Assembly (NCBI RefSeq): GCF_002259405.1 | Contig: NZ_NPFW01000023.1 | Span: 1 to 64,000 of the forward strand | DNA from: Rhodococcus sp. 14-2483-1-2 | GTDB lineage: Bacteria; Actinomycetota; Actinomycetes; Mycobacteriales; Mycobacteriaceae | Length of the DNA stretch: 64,000 nucleotides | Reading direction: 5' to 3' | Shown here: piece after piece, positions 9,524 through 16,738 of the stretch | Layout of the letters: each line of letters begins with the position of its first letter | Position numbering within the stretch: the first letter of the stretch is position 1 | Notes under the pieces: generated by a model | Told to the model about the DNA's origin: nothing | The model's database searches: none | The model's input: only the letters and a program-made list of their open reading frames with translations | Made by a program: the position numbers and the translations under genes

Positions 9524-10693
9524 CTAATACTTCTTCTCTGATCGCTCGGTAGCTCGTTGAGGCAGCACTTGCCCAACGAAGATGAGCCGATCTGACGGCT
9601 GGGTTACCAGCCCCAACGCCTCGGTAACGACATGACGTACCTGCGGATACGACTTCATGTGAGTCGACCATCGCAGATACGCGATGTCGTCGACGCGTCT
9701 GAGGCACTCCAAGACCCCGACCGACAACTGAGACGAATGCACGCGGTCCTGCCCCTGCAAATTTGTAAGGACCCATGCGGCTACGCTGCGGGCCGTTTCG
9801 TTGGGGGTGGGACGGCCAATTAGCGCGAGCTGAATACTTTCGACAAAGCGCTCGAGGCTGAACCTCACAAGCCGGCGCGCCATCGTCTTGAGCTGCAATT
9901 CTTCCGGTCCAGGTGACTCATGGTGCGGGCCGGTCGTTGGATACGGAACCTCGGGTTGAATTTCCTGCGCGGAGAGTCGACGTCCATCGGGAGCGGTAGC
10001 GATAAGACGTCCTGCCTTGATTACCTCCGAAGGCATGCTGGTTGGTGCACGTGGTCGCCACCGCTCCTCGTAGACCTTGGTGCGCTCGGGTATCGGCTGA
10101 CTCAAGTCCGGGAACGTCAGGAAGATCCACTCCAGGACGTTTTTCGCGGATTTCCAGCCCGGTCGCTTTTCACCGAGAATTCTGCCTCGAGACGTGGTCG
10201 CGTACAGCACATAGGGAACGCGCATCTTCGACAGCCCTAGCTGATTCTCGGTCACATCCCTGATGTCGGTGTCCCAAATGTACGGACCTGGGTTCGGGGA
10301 ATTGGGTGTATTGCCCTCAGCCCATTCCTCGGGTGAAACGATCCTGACGCGGGTGGCCATCTCATCACGCAACTGCTCCTCCACCCCCCTGGCAACTTCG
10401 CGGACCTCGGCGTCGGAAAGGAGGCCGACCACACCCTTCGAGATGTCCGCATGCAATCGGGACCGGTCGAAGTGGTGGGCCTGAAAGCGGCTGGGTCCGC
10501 TCTGGCGAACCATTACGTTGCTGAGGGACCAGTCATCGAACATCTCGGTGAAGTTGAACTTGTGCCCGTTCTTGCAGACGCGTACTCGCTTCTGCACCGC
10601 GAACGCATGTGGGGCGTCCCTTCTTGCGCGTGTCTCATGGACCTTGAGAGGCTCACTGAGGTTGAGGTGCTCTTTGCACTGCGGACAGTCCAT
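9524..10693 (-). CDS. NrdR-like zinc-ribbon protein with two ATP-cone-like regions, 389 aa
   Basis: The N-terminus has a zinc ribbon (C3, C6, C40 with GH at 43-44). An ATP-cone-like segment follows (MVRQSGPSRFQAHHFDRSRL, then ARGVEEQLRDEM), which is the order seen in NrdR, the nucleotide-sensing repressor of ribonucleotide reductase genes. NrdR is about 150 aa; this protein continues to 389 aa. Its C-terminal third has a second ATP-cone-like region (LVRFSLERFVESIQLALIG, then VGVLECLRRVDDIAYLRW). The spacing between ribbon cysteines is long, with 33 residues between the two halves. It probably senses nucleotides or binds nucleic acid. No nrd gene is in the window, so the target is unknown. Confidence 0.65.
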   Translation of the reverse strand: MDCPQCKEHLNLSEPLKVHETRARRDAPHAFAVQKRVRVCKNGHKFNFTEMFDDWSLSNVMVRQSGPSRFQAHHFDRSRLHADISKGVVGLLSDAEVREVARGVEEQLRDEMATRVRIVSPEEWAEGNTPNSPNPGPYIWDTDIRDVTENQLGLSKMRVPYVLYATTSRGRILGEKRPGWKSAKNVLEWIFLTFPDLSQPIPERTKVYEERWRPRAPTSMPSEVIKAGRLIATAPDGRRLSAQEIQPEVPYPTTGPHHESPGPEELQLKTMARRLVRFSLERFVESIQLALIGRPTPNETARSVAAWVLTNLQGQDRVHSSQLSVGVLECLRRVDDIAYLRWSTHMKSYPQVRHVVTEALGLVTQPSDRLIFVGQVLPQRATERSEKKY

Positions 10694-10847
10694 CCACAGA
10701 TTCTAGTGGCGCTACAGCCGTCACGTCCCTATTTTTTTACTGCCTCAATCATCCGTGGGACTCCTGTGAAGTCTTGTGGCTGTAGAGACGTGCGGCCGAC
10801 CAGATTTAGGTAAGGCGTCACCGCCCGAAATTTATTTCCGGAGAGGT

Positions 10848-10979
10848 ATGGACGAATTCCGCACGACTGATGCAGGGTGTAATCACGCCCTCGACAACGA
10901 GTCTCGGGCAACGAAATACGCTCACCACGTCGAGTTCACCTCGACAGCGGGGACCGACTTCATCGGTGACCGAAGGTAA
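10848..10979 (+). CDS. Putative 43-aa precursor peptide next to a 2OG oxygenase
   Basis: This small gene has a strong ribosome binding site (GGAGAGGT just before the ATG). It encodes an acidic first half (MDEFRTTDAGCNHALDNES) and a Thr/Ser/Gly-rich second half containing HHVEFTSTAGTDFIGDRR. A GC-rich hairpin follows five bases after the stop, and then the oxygenase gene at 11094. A peptide, an attenuating hairpin and a modifying enzyme in series is the usual layout of ribosomally made, modified peptides. I do not recognise the peptide, and its pairing with the enzyme is inference. Confidence 0.5.
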   Translation: MDEFRTTDAGCNHALDNESRATKYAHHVEFTSTAGTDFIGDRR

Positions 10980-10983
10980 TGGT

Positions 10984-11013
10984 GGGCGGGGCCTGGTAGG
11001 ACAGACCCCGCCC
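10984..11013 (+). terminator. GC-rich hairpin after the small peptide gene
   Basis: GGGCGGGG (10984-10991) pairs with CCCCGCCC (11006-11013) across a 14-base loop. No T tract follows, so it may act as a partial terminator or mRNA stabiliser that keeps peptide expression above that of the downstream oxygenase gene. Confidence 0.55.
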
Positions 11014-11093
11014 GCGCTCTACTGCCCGGCTGAAAGGCCAAAGCACCATTCGAGATCGCTACCAAGCAACTACGAACGAGAGCGGAACTAATC

Positions 11094-12089
11094 ATGACCC
11101 TCCAGCCCCACCCTGCGCAACGCTCGTTGACGCCGATGGTCGCAACATTCACCGTCGATGACTCAGCCCGTCCACACATCGCCCAGCTTGCACGCCCCCT
11201 TGCCGAATCCACCGATAGCGACTGGGCCTACGCCCGCGATGCACGCCGGACTGCGTGGTTCCTCCACCACACTTTCAAAGCCGCACTCGATACATTTCAG
11301 ACCGATGGCGGCGGCCTACTTATTCGCGGTCTAGATGTCACCGGGGTTCCACCGACACCCGACAGCCCTGGAGTGGCACCCACACGAAATACGGTCATGG
11401 CGGCACAGACAGCCGTCTTGCTCGCGCATCTCGCCCATCCAGTCGCATACCGCGCTGAGGGCGGCGGGGCGTTGATACAGAGTGTGCTCCCGACCCGCGC
11501 GGACCAGTGGAAGCAGACATCGACAGGGAGCGGAGAAGACCTCGAATCGCACACTGAGCAGGCATTCGGTACAGACTCTCGACCGAACTACCTCGGCCTC
11601 GGATGCCTGCGCGGCGATCCGAACGCAGCCACGTACTTGCTGTCGGTCCACGTGCTGATCCGGCATCTTCCGGCTCAAGTGCTTGCGCTCCTACGGCAGA
11701 GGAAGTTCCACACCGGTGTCGACGAATCGTTCGTGCGCGGTGGTGCGGACGACACCGCGCGAGGCCCTTTCGCCGTGATCGCGGGAACAGAGGACAACCC
11801 TGTGCTTACCTACGACGCCGACATGATGAGCTCGGAGAGTCCTCGCCACGCCGAAGCGCTCAAACACGTGCAATCGGTCTGGAAGGAACACCGCGTGGCA
11901 GTCACCCTCATGCCCGGTGACGTCCTGTTGATCTCGAACGACACCGCTATCCACGGTCGTTCAGCATTCTTCCCTCGCTGGGACGAAGGAGATCGATGGC
12001 TTGCCCGAGTGCAGGGAATTACCGATCTGGATGTTGTACGGCGGCTGTGTCAGCCCCAATCGATCATCATCGAGTCGCGCGACACATAA
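11094..12089 (+). CDS. Clavaminate synthase-type Fe(II)/2-oxoglutarate oxygenase, 331 aa
   Basis: This looks like a member of the clavaminate synthase/AsnO/VioC branch of the TauD superfamily, which hydroxylates or desaturates Asn, Arg or related substrates, free or carrier-bound. The iron-binding HxE is H153-T-E155 (ESHTEQAFG). The distal histidine lies in NDTAIHGRSAFFPRW (H287). The following DRWLARVQG supplies the co-substrate arginine and is the typical end of this branch. Length is normal for the family. It is preceded by a 43-residue peptide gene and a hairpin and followed by a strong hairpin, so the two genes form one unit. The substrate is not deducible; the peptide is a candidate. 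Confidence 0.8.
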   Translation: MTLQPHPAQRSLTPMVATFTVDDSARPHIAQLARPLAESTDSDWAYARDARRTAWFLHHTFKAALDTFQTDGGGLLIRGLDVTGVPPTPDSPGVAPTRNTVMAAQTAVLLAHLAHPVAYRAEGGGALIQSVLPTRADQWKQTSTGSGEDLESHTEQAFGTDSRPNYLGLGCLRGDPNAATYLLSVHVLIRHLPAQVLALLRQRKFHTGVDESFVRGGADDTARGPFAVIAGTEDNPVLTYDADMMSSESPRHAEALKHVQSVWKEHRVAVTLMPGDVLLISNDTAIHGRSAFFPRWDEGDRWLARVQGITDLDVVRRLCQPQSIIIESRDT

Positions 12090-12126
12090 CGCCGTACACG
12101 ATGCCGAGGATGCAAGGCGAGACCGA

Positions 12127-12156
12127 AGCCCGGTCGACGGTGACGTCGACCGGGCT
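12127..12156 (+). terminator. Hairpin terminator after the oxygenase gene
   Basis: AGCCCGGTCGAC (12127-12138) and GTCGACCGGGCT (12145-12156) form a perfect 12-bp stem with a 6-base loop, 38 bases after the stop. There is no clear T tract, which is common in high-GC actinobacteria. Confidence 0.75.
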
Positions 12157-12305
12157 CAGTCATGCCGCAGCGAGCGGCGGCTGATCTGGGACCTCACAAC
12201 CAACTCTCTCCGACGCCGTGCCGCCAGCGGCCTGTAACCAACTGCGCGAGCGGTTTGTGTCCGGGAACCACCGTGCGACCTGGCCGACTGACGTACTTTG
12301 TCCAG

Positions 12306-13058
12306 ATGGACCGGCATCGCTCAGACATCGGTTCCGTACCGCCGATACCTGCCGATCTCGAGGATCAGCTTCGCGGCTCGTTCGTCCCGCAGAAGGCATT
12401 CCCTTACTCGGCCGTGCGTTGGTCCACGTGGCTCAACGATCTCGACGTGATCGACGAGGTTCTCGGGACGCTGCCGGCCGCGCTCGACCGTTCCATCGCG
12501 GCTGCACGAATCGACGAGCTGCTCGACGGTGAGAAGACCGCTGCAGCGTTCGTCGTCGCGATGATCTGGGGCCACGGCTCGTCTGGATACGGCCCCTTCC
12601 GCACCGCGCGAATCTTGACGGGAGCCGCCGATCCTGCCGGTGAACCACTCTCCCCCGATGTGCTCGAAAAGCTCACGCGCTCAGTCGACATTGCGCAGAA
12701 CAGCGGCGCGGTGTCGGGATACCGGTACCTGAACAACGACGGGAGAATCACCGGGCTCGGGCCGGCGTTCTTCACGAAATGGTTGTACTTCGTCACCGCC
12801 CGCGGCAATCCAACTTCTCCACACGCCGCTCCCGTTCTCGACGCCCTGGTCATCGAGTGGATGCGCCGACACGTGAATGTCCGAATCCGCGCCGGCCGCA
12901 CCGCGGACTACGCCGCTTACCTCGACCACCTCACCGCATGGGGCACAGCGACCGGCCACACACCGGTCGACGTCGAAGAACGAATCTTCCGCCTCATCCG
13001 TAACGACGGAACACCCCACGACAGCACCACCGAGAACAACGAACGGAAACCCAGATGA
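12306..13058 (+). CDS. OGG-fold (8-oxoguanine glycosylase-like) protein, 250 aa
   Basis: The protein matches the pattern of the actinobacterial 8-oxoguanine-glycosylase-fold family: AFVVAMIWGHGSSGYGPFRT, a helical middle, then ITGLGPAFFTKWLYF. True OGG enzymes use a helix-hairpin-helix and a catalytic Lys/Asp; whether this protein is a working glycosylase is unclear. The ATG at 12306 is chosen because the frame upstream to 12162 is not protein-like. Its stop overlaps the ATG of the next gene (ATGA at 13055), so the two are co-translated. A role in DNA handling is likely but unproven. Confidence 0.65.
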   Translation: MDRHRSDIGSVPPIPADLEDQLRGSFVPQKAFPYSAVRWSTWLNDLDVIDEVLGTLPAALDRSIAAARIDELLDGEKTAAAFVVAMIWGHGSSGYGPFRTARILTGAADPAGEPLSPDVLEKLTRSVDIAQNSGAVSGYRYLNNDGRITGLGPAFFTKWLYFVTARGNPTSPHAAPVLDALVIEWMRRHVNVRIRAGRTADYAAYLDHLTAWGTATGHTPVDVEERIFRLIRNDGTPHDSTTENNERKPR

Positions 13059-13810
13059 CCAGCCCCACACCCCCGCCCGGATGGCACCCAGACCCGAGCG
13101 AACCCGGACTGATCCGGTACTGGGACGGAGCCCAATGGACCGAACACACACAACCCGCCGCCGAGTCGACAGCAGAAGAACCAGCTCCCCCCGGTGCCGC
13201 TGAATCCGACCAGCCCGCACGGGCAGGCGTGCCCCGCGCGGTCAAGATCATCGGCGGCATCGTCGCCGCGTTCGTCGTGATCGGCGTGCTCGGTGCCGTC
13301 TTCGGCGACGACGAGCCCGCCGACGACTCTCAGGCCGCTGCACCGTCCACGACGTCGAGCGCCGCAGCCCAACAGACGTCCACGCCCGACCCGTCGACAA
13401 CCACACCGCCGGCCACCACCGTGCCGCCGACCACGACCACCACGTCAGCTGTGGCCGCTGCTCCCCCGGCTCCCGCGACGTACCTATCGGATCCCCGATG
13501 CGCCCCCGCGAATCAATCGCTGGTGGATCTGGTCTCCTCCGGCTTTTCCGAATCCGGTCTGACCCTGACCAACGGCACCGTCATCGACTCCGGCGACTAC
13601 ACCTACATCGGCGGAACCACCCTCGACGCCACCGGCGGGGTCGAGAATCGATCCGATGTCTGGGTCATCGCCAACGGCAGCGTGTACTCCTCGACCGGAG
13701 GAGCTCGGAACACGACGAGCTGGCCGCGAGCCAGCTCCGAGTTGGATGTTTCCCCCGGCGACCCCGACGTCCAGGCCGTCGACGCCTGCGTCGTGGACCT
13801 CACCCGATGA
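13055..13810 (+). CDS. DUF2510 membrane protein, 251 aa
   Basis: Residues 1-35 form a DUF2510 module (PPPGWHPDPSEPGLIRYWDG, then QWTEHT), a small WW-like domain common in Actinobacteria. After a Pro/Ala-rich linker comes one membrane span (VKIIGGIVAAFVVIGVLGAV, about residues 63-83). A long Thr/Ser/Pro-rich stalk follows, typical of an extracellular linker, and then a globular domain of about 100 residues with two cysteines (DPRCAPANQ and VDACVVDL). The topology is therefore an N-terminal cytoplasmic domain with an exported C-terminus. It is coupled to the OGG-fold gene by a 4-base overlap, but a functional link is not obvious. Confidence 0.8.
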   Translation: MTSPTPPPGWHPDPSEPGLIRYWDGAQWTEHTQPAAESTAEEPAPPGAAESDQPARAGVPRAVKIIGGIVAAFVVIGVLGAVFGDDEPADDSQAAAPSTTSSAAAQQTSTPDPSTTTPPATTVPPTTTTTSAVAAAPPAPATYLSDPRCAPANQSLVDLVSSGFSESGLTLTNGTVIDSGDYTYIGGTTLDATGGVENRSDVWVIANGSVYSSTGGARNTTSWPRASSELDVSPGDPDVQAVDACVVDLTR

Positions 13811-14017
13811 CGCCGCCCCGGCCACCGGGCGTCGCACTCGCGGACCGGAATTCAGCCTGCCCCTCTACAGACACCCTCACCTCGATGAACAACATGTCCC
13901 ATCATGAGCCAAAAGGCCCGATTCTCCCGCGGGGGCCGAGAGGATCGTTGAGATAGGCCCACCGCCGCCTTGGAGGTTGCAAAGTCGATCTCCAGGGGCC
14001 GGGCCCCACATGCAATA

Positions 14018-14959
14018 GTGAGCACCGTGTGGACCTTCTACGACGCCGAGCAGTACGAAGTGTTCGCGGCTCTACTCGACCAGTCGGTGATTACGCATCA
14101 TCGCATCGTCACCGGTGAAGACGCCGGAATTCGACAGTCGGAAGAGACCATCACCGAGACGGTGTTGCTCGACTTGAAGATTCGCCTGCCGAACCTGCGG
14201 ATCGCCACACACAACCATTTGAAGGAGTCGGACAGTGGTGCCGACTGGGAATGGTGGATAGAAGGCAACACAAGATGGTTCGGCATGCTCGTCCAAGCCA
14301 AGAAGCTTCATGCAATCAACAAGCCGCAGACTGTATTTGGATACGGATTCGGATACCCACCCAGTTCAGCGGCCGGCGACCTCCAGGTCGATCGACTGAT
14401 CCACACCGCAGAAAACGAATCCGAACTCAAGCTCGCACCGGTCTACGTCCTCTACAACGGCACCGACGAACCCACCTCCCAGGTGGACTGCCCCCTCCGA
14501 GTCGTCGACTACTACGAGCGGGCCGGTGGGATCACTGCGATGTCCGCCTACACCGTCCGAGAGCTCGCCAGAAAGAACGTCACTCCGCGCGGCCTATCCC
14601 GCGCTGACCTGCCCCTCGAGCAAGCCAGCCCCCACGCGATTCTCTGGTCGTGCCTCGCCACCTGCGGGGACGCCTGCAGGTCCGTCACCGTCGCCGCTGC
14701 GCAAAGGGCGACGGGCACGCACTTCAATGACGTCGATCCGGCCAAGCGCGCGGCCGCGACGCTCGACATGCTGCTCACCCGGTTCCGCCGCTCCAACGAC
14801 AACCCCAATGACATCCCACCCGAGACACCACTGCACTCACTGCCGCCGACATACGTACCCGACACCGCGAACGGGTGGAGCGACGGCGAGCCCCCCAGGT
14901 CACCATTCGCGCGCCACATGGGTGTGCTCTACAGAAACCGTCCTGACACCGACCAATGA
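14018..14959 (+). CDS. DUF6615-like protein, 313 aa
   Basis: The N-terminal half fits the DUF6615 pattern: RQSEETITETVLLDLKIR, a short beta-rich stretch, then GADWEWWIEG and MLVQAKKLH. Acidic residues followed by QAK are reminiscent of PD-(D/E)XK nucleases, and I infer a nuclease-like core without being certain. The C-terminal half is polar with no known motif. The GTG at 14018 gives VSTVWTFYDAEQ; a longer frame from 13970 exists but is less natural. The gene stands alone. Such proteins often occur among defence genes, consistent with the NACHT and HEPN genes nearby. Confidence 0.6.
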   Translation: MSTVWTFYDAEQYEVFAALLDQSVITHHRIVTGEDAGIRQSEETITETVLLDLKIRLPNLRIATHNHLKESDSGADWEWWIEGNTRWFGMLVQAKKLHAINKPQTVFGYGFGYPPSSAAGDLQVDRLIHTAENESELKLAPVYVLYNGTDEPTSQVDCPLRVVDYYERAGGITAMSAYTVRELARKNVTPRGLSRADLPLEQASPHAILWSCLATCGDACRSVTVAAAQRATGTHFNDVDPAKRAAATLDMLLTRFRRSNDNPNDIPPETPLHSLPPTYVPDTANGWSDGEPPRSPFARHMGVLYRNRPDTDQ

Positions 14960-15015
14960 GCAACGGGGCTACCCTGAGCAGCTACTGCTGAGCGGTGTCT
15001 CGGGCTCTGTGGGTT

Positions 15016-15357
15016 TCAGCAGTGCGGGACGCCGATCTGGTTGGCCACCAACGACGAATGTACGTATCCCCCTGATGCGCCGAGCGCAGGCGTCAGAACC
15101 GAAAACCATCTCCGCGAGGAGTAGTTGCCGGTAGCTTGGCCTCCGTCGACCCAGCACTGCATGTAGACGGTGGTTCCGTTGCGCAGATACCCGAACGAGC
15201 GGCACCCGGAGTTCGGGCAGTCCCGTAGGTTCGCTCCACCGGAGTTGCTGCTGATCACCGATGCCGGTGCCGCCGAGGCTTCTGCCGGCATCGCGACGGC
15301 ACCCGCGAGCCCAATCAGTGCAGCGGCAAATCCAACCAGAATCCTCTTACCTGCCAT
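15016..15357 (-). CDS. Secreted SH3-like protein, 113 aa
   Basis: A Sec signal peptide is clear (MAGKRILVGFAAALIGLAGA, cleavage probably after the AEASAAPA region). The mature part (about 80 residues) has the pattern of a bacterial SH3 domain: GGANLRDCPNSGCRSFGYLR, then GTTVYMQCWVDG and RRWFSVLT with YVHSSLV. Four cysteines could form two disulphides. The ATG at 15357 follows AAAGGA at good spacing and is preferred over the upstream ATG at 15387. The protein is likely exported and binds cell wall or another surface ligand. Confidence 0.75.
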   Translation of the reverse strand: MAGKRILVGFAAALIGLAGAVAMPAEASAAPASVISSNSGGANLRDCPNSGCRSFGYLRNGTTVYMQCWVDGGQATGNYSSRRWFSVLTPALGASGGYVHSSLVANQIGVPHC

Positions 15358-15604
15358 CAGCCCGTCCTTTGCATCGAAGGTCGGCACCGACGAGAACGAA
15401 GTGCAACGTTTGCCGCTGACTCATCTCCGACTCAGTGCCTTACGGAGGTTTCTATCGGACTGAGGATCGCCCTGTCTGTCCTCCGTTCGGTGCATTCGTT
15501 GTGCACTTTCCGCCGTTGCACGCATTCGTGCGTGCAAGTATGCGTGCACGCTTACTTGCCGGGCCTTCGAAATACATCGGCAATGCAGTTCGATGCTGTG
15601 TCGA

Positions 15605-15937
15605 TCATCGAACTGGTTGCGCAGCGTCAGCCGGACACCAGTGATAATCAAGTTGAAGAAATCCCTTGCCGTTTCCAATCGGTATTTGGAAGCTGAGGCA
15701 GCAAATCCATTGTCCCCTAGCAGTTTTGGCCCATGCATGGAGAAGGCCAGGGGACTTGACGTCCATCGAGAGCCCCTCCGAGCGGACTTTGAGCGGCACC
15801 CCGTCACGGAAGGATCCTCCGGACGATCCCGCGACGGTGAGCGCGACGTTGACCAGGACTCGCTGGGGTGGATCGACGATGCGCCGGGTGGGCGGCGAGA
15901 AAGTGATGGGCCAGTTTTCGTACAGGTCGGGGGTCAT
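15605..15937 (-). CDS. Hypothetical protein, 110 aa (second gene of a pair)
   Basis: This is an unrecognised but natural-looking small protein. The C-terminal half reads HAWAKTARGQWICCLSFQIP, then GNGKGFLQLDYHWCPADA. The ATG at 15937 overlaps the 3' end of the upstream gene (ends 15934, ATGA overlap), so the two are co-translated. No signal peptide or membrane segment is visible. Confidence 0.6.
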   Translation of the reverse strand: MTPDLYENWPITFSPPTRRIVDPPQRVLVNVALTVAGSSGGSFRDGVPLKVRSEGLSMDVKSPGLLHAWAKTARGQWICCLSFQIPIGNGKGFLQLDYHWCPADAAQPVR

Positions 15938-16398
15938 TGTGCGACCGCCAATCGGCGCGAGAGGTGCGTGGCTGCCGCGTCGACACTGACTGGAGTCCAG
16001 CGCAGACCCTGCTCGCCGAACGTGGGCGCGGTGAGGGTGTAGCGGCCAGTGCGCTGGGCGATGCCGCGCCCGTGCACGGTGGTCTCGAGGGTGATGGACC
16101 GGATGAGGCCTCTGCTCTGCTCGATGCCGCCGTACGCAACGGGCCTCGAGGAGATTGTCACGTCCAGGCCCGGCATGTGTCCGTCCGTGATCGCGAGAAT
16201 GCCTGCGTGCGTCCGGTTTCGGGCCAGCAGGGCACGCGCTCGGGTGGGCGGCACGTCGCGTCCGTGCACGGTCGTGACGACCAGATCGAGGCCCTCGATA
16301 CAGATGCTCGCGGCGTCGAGGGGGTCTGCTTGGCCGGGGTCGATCAGGTGGACTTCTCTGGGGGTACTAGCACTGTGCGGCGGGATGTTTGCGTACAT
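15934..16398 (-). CDS. Hypothetical protein, 154 aa (first gene of a pair)
   Basis: This protein has a mixed alpha/beta composition with LDLVVTTVHGRDVPPTRARA, then ALLARNRTHAGILAITDG and MPGLDVTISSRPVAYGG. The pattern loosely recalls the C-terminal part of actinobacterial ImuA'-type (RecA-related, SOS mutagenesis) proteins, but no Walker motif is present and the match is weak. It is coupled to the 110-aa gene downstream. It diverges from the ABC-F gene, with about 340 bases between the starts. Confidence 0.5.
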   Translation of the reverse strand: MYANIPPHSASTPREVHLIDPGQADPLDAASICIEGLDLVVTTVHGRDVPPTRARALLARNRTHAGILAITDGHMPGLDVTISSRPVAYGGIEQSRGLIRSITLETTVHGRGIAQRTGRYTLTAPTFGEQGLRWTPVSVDAAATHLSRRLAVAQ

Positions 16399-16738
16399 CT
16401 GTCGAGTTCAGGGCGTGTCTGGACTGGAACGACAGTGTCAACAGACTGTCGGGGCAGATCGTGTATGCGATTCGAGGGCCGCGCTATCGACTTCCGGCCC
16501 GCAGGTCACCGACCAAGCAGCCGAACGTACTGACTTATTGGTTGCGTTTCGATTCATTACCCTTTACCTTCGAGGACGTGCATTTGTACTTTTCCTGAGA
16601 CGGCTGAGTAAGGCCTTCCGCACTCGTGGAGTGATCCGAGTCGGCGGTGGCCGCTCGTTCCCGACCCAACGCGGTCGCCGTCTTTGGCGTGCCTGTATGC
16701 CGTCTTCCGGCTCGGTGCGCCGCCCTCGAAGGACTCGA
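16399..16738 (+). promoter_or_regulatory. Leader region of the ABC-F/MFS operon
   Basis: This 340-base region lies between divergent starts. The frame of the ABC-F gene stays open throughout but reads as arginine-rich, non-natural sequence. Short upstream frames exist, including an in-frame ATG at 16697 that would add MPSSGSVRRPRRTR. Antibiotic-resistance ABC-F genes are often controlled by ribosome-mediated attenuation in such leaders; I see no clear antiterminator pair. Confidence 0.35.

Noticed and set aside
16049..16738. Extension of the ABC-F frame to 781 codons
   Set aside because: The extra sequence overlaps a divergent gene and is not protein-like; the ABC-F family begins near the first P-loop.
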